DNA of 21,203 bases, taken from Candidatus Peregrinibacteria bacterium. Its GTDB lineage: Bacteria; Patescibacteriota; Gracilibacteria; UBA1369; LOWO2-01-FULL-3. The stretch spans positions 1 to 21,203 of the forward strand of contig SLNK01000024.1 in NCBI GenBank assembly GCA_007133095.1, read 5' to 3'. This document shows, in pieces, positions 7,365 to 14,937 of the stretch. Every line of letters starts with the position of its first letter. The stretch's first letter is position 1. Below the pieces are notes generated by a model. The model saw only the letters and a program-made list of their open reading frames with translations. It ran no database searches and had not been told where the DNA came from. A program made the position numbers and the translations under genes.

Positions 7365-8396
7365 TTATGTGTATAAGGTTCTTAATCTTTTGCGGATTTC
7401 TTCCACGTCTATTTGATTTAACTTATGGATTAAAATCATTCTTATGATCAGGGCGTTGTTTTCTTTTGCCAGAAAATAAGCTATTAACGGTTCCGGCCCT
7501 GAAGATATCAGTCTTGCTCCTCTTATAACTTCCGTTAGATAATTTTCTATTTCTTTTTCCAAGTAAATAAAAGTTTTTTCTTCCAAGTAGTGTTTAAGCC
7601 CGGTCTCTATAATTTTTATATAAGAAGTTGTTTTTAATGTTTCCGGAAGGTCTGCAAGCCCTTGTTTAAAGGCTTTTTGAAACTTCGACAGATAAATTGT
7701 TCCGTAGTCTATGAACGCTTCATCAAAATCCTCCGGTTTTTTATCAGCCGCTTTAAGGCGAAAAAATAACTTAATATTGTAGAGATCCACAAATTTTTCC
7801 ATGTAGTCTATCAAAAACTCATTTTCGCTTTCTCTTGCGATTTCGGAGATGATTTGGGCCAGAGTTTTGTCCATTCCGATGTCTATAATCTGAGGATTTT
7901 TGGTTTTTTCGAACAACTTGTAAACGGTGAAAATATTTTCTCTTATTAAAATTTCCGTTTCTTCTCTTATACCGAAGGAAGTGTTGTGTTTGTTGTCCAA
8001 AATAAAACTAACCAGGGATTCTACAGAGATTGCGCCCAGCGGACTTAGCAACTCTTTCACGTCATCAAGGCTTTTTTCGCTTAATCTGGCCTTGATCAGT
8101 GTTTTTATGTTGTGGAAGTCATACTTGTGCCAGAGAATATTCATTGTCTCATCTCCTACGGTTATTTTATCCAAAAGCTCCTTTATATCCTCAAGTCCTT
8201 CGTTTAGTACTCTTTGGAACTCCCGTGGATCATCTATTTCAGCTCTGTTATCCGCATAATCAAGTTCGTCCAGAATTTGGAAAGCCTCTTGCGCGTTTTT
8301 TGCGTGCATCATTCTATCCACCTCGTTTTGACTTAGAAGAAGTGTTTCCAGAGCTCTTACTCTTGCCACGCTGTATGTAAAATCGAACTTTTCCAT
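7365..8396 (-). CDS. atpC: V/A-type ATPase subunit C (d-type socket subunit)
   Basis: Funnel-shaped all-helical subunit that couples the D/F shaft to the membrane ring (subunit C of A-type, d of V-type enzymes). The 343 residues match the family length (about 330-350). Visible family features are the N-terminal FTYSVARVRALETLLLS helix, the ILWHKYDFHNIKTLIKAR motif with its conserved Asp-Xaa-His-Asn-Xaa-Lys, and the C-terminal EPLIAYFLAKENNALIIRMI helix. The ATG overlaps the stop of subunit E by one base (TAATG), so the two are probably translated by termination-reinitiation. Confidence 0.92.
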   Translation of the reverse strand: MEKFDFTYSVARVRALETLLLSQNEVDRMMHAKNAQEAFQILDELDYADNRAEIDDPREFQRVLNEGLEDIKELLDKITVGDETMNILWHKYDFHNIKTLIKARLSEKSLDDVKELLSPLGAISVESLVSFILDNKHNTSFGIREETEILIRENIFTVYKLFEKTKNPQIIDIGMDKTLAQIISEIARESENEFLIDYMEKFVDLYNIKLFFRLKAADKKPEDFDEAFIDYGTIYLSKFQKAFKQGLADLPETLKTTSYIKIIETGLKHYLEEKTFIYLEKEIENYLTEVIRGARLISSGPEPLIAYFLAKENNALIIRMILIHKLNQIDVEEIRKRLRTLYT

Positions 8397-8962
8397 TATG
8401 AGAATATCAATTTATTTAATTTTATTTCCAAATCCGATTGAAGCTGATTCTTTATTATGTTTTCGAATGAATTATCCAATTCTATGTTCTCGGTTTTAAC
8501 TAAAAATCCGCCTTTTATGTTCGCGCTTTTGTCGGATAGGGAATAACTTTTACCAATCGACTTGATGGCCTTTGCCGTTACATCTTCTTTGCCTTTCGCG
8601 GCAACAACTTCTATGCCTTCGTCTCCAAGATCTATGTTTTTCAACATTTCGGCGATTATGTCTTCGTATTTCTCCGATTTGCCAAGTTCTTCTATGGCTT
8701 TATCAAAGGCATTTTCGATAATTTCATGCTTTGCTGTGAGAATTTGTTTCTTTCTCTCTTGTTCGGCAAGGGAAAGAGTTTTTTCCGTGATCTTTTTCTT
8801 ATTCTCTTCCACCTTTTCTCCCATTTCTTCCTTTATGATTTCGTGTTTTTTCTCGAAATCTTTCTCCAGGGCTTTTTTTCTTTCCTCAAACTGTTTTTCC
8901 ACTTCTCTTAAGCGGGTTTCCGTTTGTTCTTTAATTTTGTCCAGAATGTCTTGTAGAGCCAC
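8396..8962 (-). CDS. atpE: V/A-type ATPase subunit E (peripheral stalk)
   Basis: Peripheral stalk subunit that pairs with the H/G subunit as a stator. The 188 residues have the expected two-part build: a long highly charged N-terminal coiled coil (for example KEQTETRLREVEKQFEERKK) to about residue 90, then a globular C-terminal domain with EVVAAKGKEDVTAKAI and GGFLVKTENIELDNSFENII, the family's most recognisable C-terminal motif. The start codon is GTG at 8960-8962, the only non-ATG start accepted in the operon; it leaves a 24-nt gap after subunit K and gives MALQDILDKIKEQ. No Shine-Dalgarno is visible. The one-base overlap with subunit C fits tight coupling. Confidence 0.92.
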   Translation of the reverse strand: MALQDILDKIKEQTETRLREVEKQFEERKKALEKDFEKKHEIIKEEMGEKVEENKKKITEKTLSLAEQERKKQILTAKHEIIENAFDKAIEELGKSEKYEDIIAEMLKNIDLGDEGIEVVAAKGKEDVTAKAIKSIGKSYSLSDKSANIKGGFLVKTENIELDNSFENIIKNQLQSDLEIKLNKLIFS

Positions 8963-8986
8963 GATAAGTCAATTAAGAAATAAAAT

Positions 8987-9484
8987 TTAGATTTGAATGA
9001 AGAATATAAGTAGCGCGCTGACCAAGAATCCTAAAATAGCGTATGTCTCAACCATAACTGAAAGAACGATGGCTTTACCCATTTGAGACTCGTCTTTTAC
9101 GATCATGTTCATACCTGCAGCGGACACTTTTCCTTGATATGCACCTGAGAAAAAGCAACTCCATGCAGCCGGTTGACAAGCAAAGAACAATTGCCATCCT
9201 TGTGCAACTGTCAGTTCAACGGGTTCTCCGGCAAGGACTCCGGTGAAAAGCAAAATCAAGAAACCGATAAGAAACCCATAAATTCCTTGCGTTCCGGGTA
9301 AGGCTTGAAGAATCAAAGCTTTACCAAATTTTTCCGGCTGTTCGGTAATTACTCCTGCGGCAGCTTGTCCGCCTCGAGAAACACCGATGGATGAACCTCC
9401 ACCACCCAAGAAAACCGCGAAAGCGGCTCCTGCCAGTGCAAGTGCCAGACCACCCGTTTGTGTAAATGAGTCAACGAATTCCAT
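8987..9484 (-). CDS. atpK: V/A-type ATPase subunit K (membrane rotor ring)
   Basis: Proteolipid that forms the rotating membrane ring. At 165 residues it is the duplicated, four-helix form (NtpK size), with hairpins at about 12-83 and 93-165. The ion-binding residues of E. hirae NtpK are all present in matching motifs: L62, T65 and Q66 in ALPGTQGIYGF, Q117 in GAYQGKVSAAG, and the essential carboxylate E146 in VMVETYAILGF. This complete set is the Na+-binding signature, so Na+ rather than H+ coupling is inferred. Only the second hairpin has the carboxylate; the first has the Gln, as in NtpK. The ATG at 9482-9484 follows subunit I by 11 nt. It has two unusual cysteines (C103, C110) in the third helix. 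Confidence 0.96.
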   Translation of the reverse strand: MEFVDSFTQTGGLALALAGAAFAVFLGGGGSSIGVSRGGQAAAGVITEQPEKFGKALILQALPGTQGIYGFLIGFLILLFTGVLAGEPVELTVAQGWQLFFACQPAAWSCFFSGAYQGKVSAAGMNMIVKDESQMGKAIVLSVMVETYAILGFLVSALLIFFIQI

Positions 9485-9495
9485 ATTATTTTTGG

Positions 9496-11466
9496 TTAGG
9501 AATTATTATTTAAAAATATGTATTTGGTTTTTTTGCTGAACGGTTTTAGTTCTCTTCCTCCGCCTTCAAGGAATTTTGTGAAGAACTCCACAAATTGCAA
9601 CCTGCTGGCGTGAATGAAGGCTCCGAATGTGTTTATAAGTATGTTTGCCAGATGTCCAACTACAAACATGAGAATCATGAGTAGCCAGCCTATAAAAGGT
9701 AGCCCGCCCACTAAGTCTGTGAGAATATTAACCGTCATGCCGATAATTGTTGTGGCTAGTCCAAGGGCAAGCAAACGAGAGTAGGAAAGAACATCACTCA
9801 TGTAGCCCACCAGACCGTAAAGGCTGACAACTCCCGCGAGAATTTTCAGAACAAGGCCTTTTTTGTCTCTTCCTTGTGTAGCTACAAGCAATACAGCTGC
9901 CAGAATGAGCCACCACTTTGCCAATTCAATTATTGCTGCGGACTCCATGGCCGCTCCTATAACTAAGACTCCCCATCCAAGCAACATAAAAATCCATGTA
10001 CCGTTGTCCAAAACAGCTTCTTTTTTATATCCCGCTTTAAAGTTTTGTGCCATTTTTATGCCTATTCCGAAAAGAATTTGTATATATCCCAAAATAAACG
10101 CGAGAATCAAAACGGTTAGAGGGCTTGTTACGGGATTTATTTTTTGAAGCAAGAACATTTGTTCTCCAGCCTCGTTTGTATAAGTTAACCAAGCAGGGAC
10201 TTGTTCTACTGTGAATCCCCACCATCCTCCAAAAAAGGCGCCCATTATGAAAGTGATAACTCCACCGTACATCATTAGTCTAACCAATCTTTTTATACCG
10301 TCTCCCAGTTTGAAAAATTTCAGAACCAATGCCATAAGTATAAACATCATTAGTCCGTAACCCGCGTCCGTAAGAGCCAGAGCAAAAAATACGATGAAGA
10401 ATGTTGCCAAAAACGGTGTCGGGTCTATTTCCGAAGCTTTGGGAATCCCGTAAAGTCTTGAAACCGCTTCAAACGGCGACATAAAATTGGAATTTTTTAT
10501 GAGTACCGGAGGTGTCTCCCCTTCTTCCAGTTCCAATTCGTGGAGGTGCCATTCTTTTGTTATCTCTTGCAATTTTTCTTGTATTTTGTGGATGTTTTTT
10601 TCAGGGATCCAGCCTTTTAGCGAAAAGCTGTAATGTGTTCTTTCCAGCTGTCTTTCGGTTTGCAATTTCTCCAGCTCCCAAGTGTAATACTCAAATATAA
10701 TTTTTAATTCATCGAGGTCTTTTGCCAGCTTTGTGAATTCATTCTCACAGCTTGAGATTATTTTTTCTTGCTCTAGCAGTTCTGTTTGGAGGTTTTCGCA
10801 GTAGGTTTTTATTGTTCCTGTTGCTTGTGGAAATTCGACTGCTTGAAATTTATTTTCCGTAAGAATTTTAAGGACGGCTTTTTCTTTGTCTTTTTCAAAA
10901 ACCACATAGAAGTAAGTTGTTTTTTCATCTTTGTGGACTACATCCGTGATTATTAGAGCACTTAATTCTTTGATTTTTTCTTTGCAGTCTTGAAAATGGG
11001 GTGAGGGGATTGACCCTATGAACAGATTGACTTTTTCCGTTGCCTCTATGTTTTGAAGTTCGATTTTGAGTGATTCCCAAGGATTTAAAATAGAAAGTTC
11101 GTCTTCCAGAGACGCCTTTTTATTTTTTGCTTTTGTGAATTGCTCTTCCAGTTTTTTACATTGTTCTATGATTGATTCAAAGTCGAATTCTGTCACTTTC
11201 TCTTTTACGGCTTGTGGAGAAAGTGTTTCCGGTTGTGAAAAAACCCCTTTCTTTTTTGCGTATGGAGAAAGGGTGTTCAATGCGAATTCCAAATTTGCGT
11301 GAGTAAGTTCCGTTTCTTGCAGTTTTTTGAGTCTATCAAACTCTTCGACTTCTTCTGTTTGGGACGTTATTTCAACGGTTCCGGCATTTTGAAGAAGTTC
11401 TAATATTTTTTCTTTATATTTCGCCGAAGCGATTAGTTCTATTTTGCTGACTTTGGCTAAGGCCAT
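9496..11466 (-). CDS. atpI: V/A-type ATPase subunit I (a-type membrane stator)
   Basis: Stator subunit that provides the ion half-channels and anchors the peripheral stalks. The 656 residues match the family (about 640-670). The N-terminal half, to about residue 335, is soluble with long coiled coils; the C-terminal half has some seven membrane helices beginning near FLATFFIVFFALALTDAGYG. The essential channel arginine is R564 in VLSYSRLLALGLA, and the second conserved arginine is R622 in HASRLQFVEFFTKF. The tail ends FSKKTKYIFLNNNS. Start ATG at 11464-11466, 6 nt after the H/G subunit stop. It sits second in the operon, the usual place. Confidence 0.95.
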   Translation of the reverse strand: MALAKVSKIELIASAKYKEKILELLQNAGTVEITSQTEEVEEFDRLKKLQETELTHANLEFALNTLSPYAKKKGVFSQPETLSPQAVKEKVTEFDFESIIEQCKKLEEQFTKAKNKKASLEDELSILNPWESLKIELQNIEATEKVNLFIGSIPSPHFQDCKEKIKELSALIITDVVHKDEKTTYFYVVFEKDKEKAVLKILTENKFQAVEFPQATGTIKTYCENLQTELLEQEKIISSCENEFTKLAKDLDELKIIFEYYTWELEKLQTERQLERTHYSFSLKGWIPEKNIHKIQEKLQEITKEWHLHELELEEGETPPVLIKNSNFMSPFEAVSRLYGIPKASEIDPTPFLATFFIVFFALALTDAGYGLMMFILMALVLKFFKLGDGIKRLVRLMMYGGVITFIMGAFFGGWWGFTVEQVPAWLTYTNEAGEQMFLLQKINPVTSPLTVLILAFILGYIQILFGIGIKMAQNFKAGYKKEAVLDNGTWIFMLLGWGVLVIGAAMESAAIIELAKWWLILAAVLLVATQGRDKKGLVLKILAGVVSLYGLVGYMSDVLSYSRLLALGLATTIIGMTVNILTDLVGGLPFIGWLLMILMFVVGHLANILINTFGAFIHASRLQFVEFFTKFLEGGGRELKPFSKKTKYIFLNNNS

Positions 11467-11472
11467 GTTGAG

Positions 11473-11820
11473 TTATTTTTTTACGTATTCAAAAAAACCG
11501 TCTTTGATTAGCCCAATGGCTTCCGGAAGTTTTGTTTCTCCCGTTTTTTCTGTCTGAACGGTTTCGTTTTGAGCTTCCAACATTTTTTCTTTCAGTAGCT
11601 CCGATGCTTCTGATTTTGCTTTTTCCAACTCCTCTTTCCCTTTTTTTCTCAATCCTTCTTCGAATTCCAATCTGTCATTTTCCAGATCGTCTTCGAAGCG
11701 GTGCAACCTGTCTTCGGATTCCTTCTTTGCTTCCTCTATTGCCAAATGAGATTCTTTCTCCGCTTTTTTAATTGTTTCAATAGGATCTGCCGAGTAATTA
11801 TCGTTTATTTGACTGGTCAT
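11473..11820 (-). CDS. atpH: V/A-type ATPase subunit H/G (peripheral stalk coiled coil)
   Basis: Stator coiled-coil partner of subunit E (subunit G in Thermus, F in Enterococcus, H in archaea). The 115 residues are almost pure charged helix, beginning with the family pattern DPIETIKKAEKESHLAIEEA and continuing through RLEFEEGLRKKGKEEL; there is no membrane segment. It ends GLIKDGFFEYVKK. The ATG at 11818-11820 is preferred over an in-frame TTG at 11880, because the TTG sits at the predicted transcription start and would add 20 residues unlike the family. It is the first gene of the operon, with a leader of about 55 nt. Confidence 0.85.
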   Translation of the reverse strand: MTSQINDNYSADPIETIKKAEKESHLAIEEAKKESEDRLHRFEDDLENDRLEFEEGLRKKGKEELEKAKSEASELLKEKMLEAQNETVQTEKTGETKLPEAIGLIKDGFFEYVKK

Positions 11821-11882
11821 ATTTGGCTGATTAATCTGTAAATTTGATGCTCTCTTTAGTTTTGGATTTTGAAAGCACAAGG

Positions 11883-11911
11883 AGTCTATTTACTAAAATA
11901 AAAAAAGTCAA
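11883..11911 (-). promoter_or_regulatory. Promoter of the V/A-ATPase operon
   Basis: On the minus strand TTGACT (11906-11911), a 17-bp T-rich spacer and TAGACT (11883-11888) form a good sigma70-type promoter. Expected start near 11876. It is the only clear promoter between the exonuclease gene and the operon, so it probably drives all ten genes down to the glycosyltransferase. Confidence 0.65.
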
Positions 11912-12013
11912 TGGTGAAAATTTAATATTATTTTGAGGGTGACGGCAATGGTGGGAAATTTATCAAAAACCGGCTTTGTATGGCAGATTTAAACCGTTAC
12001 AAGTATAAATAAA

Positions 12014-14395
12014 TCAGCTTAGGATTTTTGCCAGTCTTGTTGTGTAGACGGTGGGGGTGATTTCTCTGAGCATTTGTAAAAATTTGTCACTGTATTTTTT
12101 GTTGACTATCCGTGAATCCAAAATAATTACTTTTTTTGGAGAGTTCGTTTTTCGACCTATCAAAAGATTTATGATTTTTTTAAGGTTAAGTATCGCTTTA
12201 GGCACCTGAAATTCGTTGAATGGATCTCCCCAGTTTCTACTTGATGCGATTATGTATGGATTACTTGGAGGGTCAAATGGAATTCTGTGAATTATAAGTG
12301 TGTCTATCTCTTCGTGATACTCAAAGTCTTCCCATCCGAAAGGAGTTAATAAAACCGGAGTAATTTGATTTTGTCGGAATTGGTCTTTTACTTTTGAGAT
12401 AGACCCCGTTGTTTGAGAAATTACCGGTATCGAATTTCTGCCGAGTTTTAGAGTGAAATGTTCAAGTTGTTTTTTGGAATTGCAAATTATTGTCGCATTT
12501 TCGTCTTTTTGTGTGAAGTATTCTTTAAGAAAATTCGGTATTTGATTAATGTCTCTGTCTTCGATGTCATCGGCTATTAGAATTTCTGTTGCTTCGGATT
12601 GTTTTAGCGACGAAAGAAACTTTGTTTGAGGGGGGAGATCGAAGGTTTTTTTAATAAAATCTCCTTTGTCAGAGAGCGCAAGGTTTTGTCCTATGAATTT
12701 GCAACTCTCAAATACTTTCAGAAAACTTTCAACTTCTTTTTTTATGTTTGTTGGAATTCTTCTGATTACAATTTCCCCGGTGAAATCTTTTTCTATCCAA
12801 ATCAAATTGTTTTGAATATCCGTATCGTGGAAGATTGTTTTCAGTTCCCTGAGGATGTTTTTCCATTCATCCAGATAACCTTGAGTTTGAGAGTTTTTTA
12901 TTTCTCCCAATTCAATTGAAAGTTTTATCAAATTCTCTACTGTGCTTTGGGCTGACAACCAGTTCTTCTCCGTTAATAGATTCTCTAGGATGTTACAAAC
13001 TTGTGAAAATTCATTGTTGTCTTTGTATCTTTCGAAAAGCATTCCTATAAACCCGAAGAGAATGGCAGATTTTGAAAGCAGACTTTCTATTGTTGAACAT
13101 TCCGGCTCCAGTTGTCGCAGGTTTTTAAGGGTCCTTTCCATTTCTTCCAACTTGATGTAGCCCGAAAGTTGCCATGTCATTGTTTTGTGGAAGCTTTCCA
13201 TATCTACGATTATCACGGAGGGTTTGTGAGGTTGTTCCGGCAAAGTGTCCAAATTTTTGACCAGGTATGAATGAGTGCAGACGGCCGCGGATTCCAGGTC
13301 TTTTTCCAGAGCTTTCTTGAAGAACGGTTCTTCTTCCGGGGGAGTGATGTGCTTGTTTATATTTACTTTATCGATTGTTTCTCTTTCCTTTTGCAGAAGC
13401 CTTACTTCATGGATTAGGCCGGTTGATGTTTTTTCAATCCATATAAGATATTTTACCAGCGCGCTGATTTCGTGATCGTCAAACGATGCCTTTTTTTCGA
13501 ATTCCGCCAGTCTTCCCGGGGAGATATAGTTTTGAGGCAAGTCTATTTTTGCGACTGTGTCCGGGATTTCTTCTTCAAGCTGATGAAATACGTGAGAGGG
13601 GAGTGAAATATAGGCTTCCGGAGGCGCGTGCTTTGCCAGAGCTTTTATAATCTCTCCAAATGGAGGAGGCTCTTCAAAAATCGCGGATTCTTCTTCTTTC
13701 ATTATTCTTTGGATTTTTTCGTGTGTGTCTTTTTCCGGAGCGGGGGGTTTTTTAGGATTTATTGGTTTTATGCTTGTGTGAGAGGGGTCGCCGGAAGTTT
13801 CTTTTGCCAGTAAATCCGTCAAAAACCCTTTTAGGGGCCATTGAGATTTTTGAATCAGATCCTTTATTTTGATTGCCAAATTCGGATCAAGCTCTTTGAA
13901 TTTCGTTGTTAATTTAAGAAAAAGTTCCGCTGCCGCTATCGAATCATCTAAAGCGCGATGTTTCTCTTTGTGTTTTATCTCCAATAATTGGGAAAGAACC
14001 TCCAAGCTATATGAATTCAGGTTGGGGAGGATCATGGACGCGAGTTCATGAGTGTCGTATTCCGTATTTTTTATGTCTATTCCTTTTTGCCGTAGGAAAT
14101 CTGTGTCAAATTTTATGTTGTGTCCCACTATCGGGAGATCTCCTATAAAATTTGCAATTTCTTCTTTTTTCTCTTCGAACGAGGGTGCTTCTGCAAGATC
14201 CTCGTCGGTTAGATTTGTTATGTGGGTTATTATATGGGGAAGGCGAGCCCCCGGATTTATAAGGATTTGGAGTGTTTCATGCTGTGCGGGGGTTTTTTCA
14301 AAATAATCATTCCCGAATTTTATTGCACCAAACTCGATTATTTTGTCTTTTGCGGGGTCCAGGCCGGTTGTTTCCAAGTCTAAGGAAATGTACAT
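12014..14395 (-). CDS. DnaQ-like exonuclease fused to a degenerate DinG-like helicase domain
   Basis: The 793-residue protein has an N-terminal DEDDh 3'-5' exonuclease (about 1-170) with intact catalytic motifs: D6 and E8 in SLDLETTGLDP, D97 in VGHNIKFDTDFL, H146 and D151 in HRALDDSIAAAELF. The rest aligns in order with the XPD/DinG helicase fold of DnaQ-DinG fusions, but the ATPase parts have decayed. There is no Walker A near residues 258-272, the DEAH box reads DMES at 398-401, and the four Fe-S cysteines are missing before the region PFFKKALEKDLESAAVCTHS. Motif VI, normally QGxGRxIR, reads KIINLLIG near 740-747. The C-terminal VIILDSRIVNKKYSDKFLQ is still clearly DinG-like. I infer an active nuclease with a structural, non-hydrolysing helicase-like half. 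The ATG at 14393-14395 starts directly before the exonuclease fold; an earlier in-frame start at 14446 adds 17 unconserved residues. Confidence 0.88.
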   Translation of the reverse strand: MYISLDLETTGLDPAKDKIIEFGAIKFGNDYFEKTPAQHETLQILINPGARLPHIITHITNLTDEDLAEAPSFEEKKEEIANFIGDLPIVGHNIKFDTDFLRQKGIDIKNTEYDTHELASMILPNLNSYSLEVLSQLLEIKHKEKHRALDDSIAAAELFLKLTTKFKELDPNLAIKIKDLIQKSQWPLKGFLTDLLAKETSGDPSHTSIKPINPKKPPAPEKDTHEKIQRIMKEEESAIFEEPPPFGEIIKALAKHAPPEAYISLPSHVFHQLEEEIPDTVAKIDLPQNYISPGRLAEFEKKASFDDHEISALVKYLIWIEKTSTGLIHEVRLLQKERETIDKVNINKHITPPEEEPFFKKALEKDLESAAVCTHSYLVKNLDTLPEQPHKPSVIIVDMESFHKTMTWQLSGYIKLEEMERTLKNLRQLEPECSTIESLLSKSAILFGFIGMLFERYKDNNEFSQVCNILENLLTEKNWLSAQSTVENLIKLSIELGEIKNSQTQGYLDEWKNILRELKTIFHDTDIQNNLIWIEKDFTGEIVIRRIPTNIKKEVESFLKVFESCKFIGQNLALSDKGDFIKKTFDLPPQTKFLSSLKQSEATEILIADDIEDRDINQIPNFLKEYFTQKDENATIICNSKKQLEHFTLKLGRNSIPVISQTTGSISKVKDQFRQNQITPVLLTPFGWEDFEYHEEIDTLIIHRIPFDPPSNPYIIASSRNWGDPFNEFQVPKAILNLKKIINLLIGRKTNSPKKVIILDSRIVNKKYSDKFLQMLREITPTVYTTRLAKILS

Positions 14396-14421
14396 ATTTT
14401 TGATTTTTTGAAGCACGGGGT

Positions 14422-14450
14422 AGCTTATCATTAATGTTAACGGCAAGCAA
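14422..14450 (-). promoter_or_regulatory. Possible promoter of exonuclease-helicase fusion gene
   Basis: On the minus strand TTGCTT (14445-14450), a 17-bp spacer and TAAGCT (14422-14427). The -10 is a weak match. It would give a leader of about 20 nt before the ATG at 14395 and supports that start over the one at 14446. Confidence 0.35.
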
Positions 14451-14508
14451 TTTACAGGTTGGGCACTGGAGGCAGAACTCTGTTTTTAAACCCGTCAACA
14501 GTAATATT

Positions 14509-14536
14509 TTGACAATTCTTTTGTGTTGGATATACT
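14509..14536 (+). promoter_or_regulatory. Strong promoter of orphan structured RNA
   Basis: A consensus TTGACA (14509-14514) is followed after 16 bp by TATACT (14531-14536), the best promoter in the window. No protein gene follows. A perfect inverted repeat, TGATTTT-CA-AAAATCA (14541-14556), covers the expected transcription start and could be an operator or a 5' hairpin. Confidence 0.75.
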
Positions 14537-14542
14537 TGTATG

Positions 14543-14924
14543 ATTTTCAAAAATCAGAAAGTCAAATGCCCTAGAAAAGCACATTGAAAAAAAGAAACAA
14601 AAACAAAAGTCTGAAAAAACTTAGTGATGAGAGATAGGTAGAGTGAGTGTGAAATAACTCACTCTGCTCTCTGTCCTCGCTAAGGGATGTCTTCTCACTT
14701 TTTATCTCAAGACGTGGGGAGACGGAGATGTTCATCCGGAGATGAACACTGTTCTGCCCTTTCCCATCCGCTTGCGGATTGAGTGAAAGGGATCACAGGC
14801 GGCCGGTGGTGCGGCTGAAAACAACACCAAACCTTGGCCGGATTAAAAAACAAAAACAAAAGTTTCCCAGTAATCGAAACACTACTGAATCCAAAAACTT
14901 TCCCCGCATTGCGCGGGGTTTTTT
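14543..14924 (+). ncRNA. Structured non-coding RNA of about 380 nt, class unknown
   Basis: This 490-bp gap between two minus-strand genes has no supportable ORF but is framed by a strong promoter and an intrinsic terminator. Stems are visible throughout. The first spans 14620-14684, with CTTAGTGA paired to TCGCTAAG and an inner 9-bp AGAGTGAGT/ACTCACTCT helix. TGTTCATC/GATGAACA is closed by CGGA (14729-14748). CCCTTTC/GAAAGGG encloses ATCCG-CTTG-CGGAT (14757-14791). A CGGCC/GGCCG stem encloses GGTGGTG/CAACACC (about 14801-14840). Near the 3' end CAGTA pairs with TACTG. A 16-nt A-rich sequence, AAACAAAAACAAAAGT, occurs identically on each side of the core (14595-14610 and 14848-14863). I looked for RNase P, tmRNA, SRP and 6S signatures and found none. 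Boundaries are inferred from the promoter and terminator. Confidence 0.6.
14902..14924 (+). terminator. Intrinsic terminator
   Basis: CCCCGC and GCGGGG form a 6-bp GC stem with a 5-nt loop, followed by six T. It ends the structured RNA. Read in reverse, the stem lies just past the carA stop and is followed by AAAGTTTTT, so it may also act weakly on carA. Confidence 0.85.
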
Positions 14925-14937
14925 GGTTGTGGGGGAA

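Noticed and set aside
11821..11880. Longer ATPase H/G subunit from an in-frame TTG at 11880
   Set aside because: The codon sits at the predicted transcription start, and the extension is unlike the family.
11933..12013. Terminator between the exonuclease gene and the ATPase operon
   Set aside because: No stem with a T run is visible after the stop at 12014; the exonuclease transcript may run on into the ATPase operon.
14543..14924. RNase P RNA, tmRNA, 6S or SRP RNA as identity of the orphan RNA
   Set aside because: None of the universally conserved motifs of these classes was found by eye. A strongly divergent member cannot be excluded, so the entry is left unnamed.
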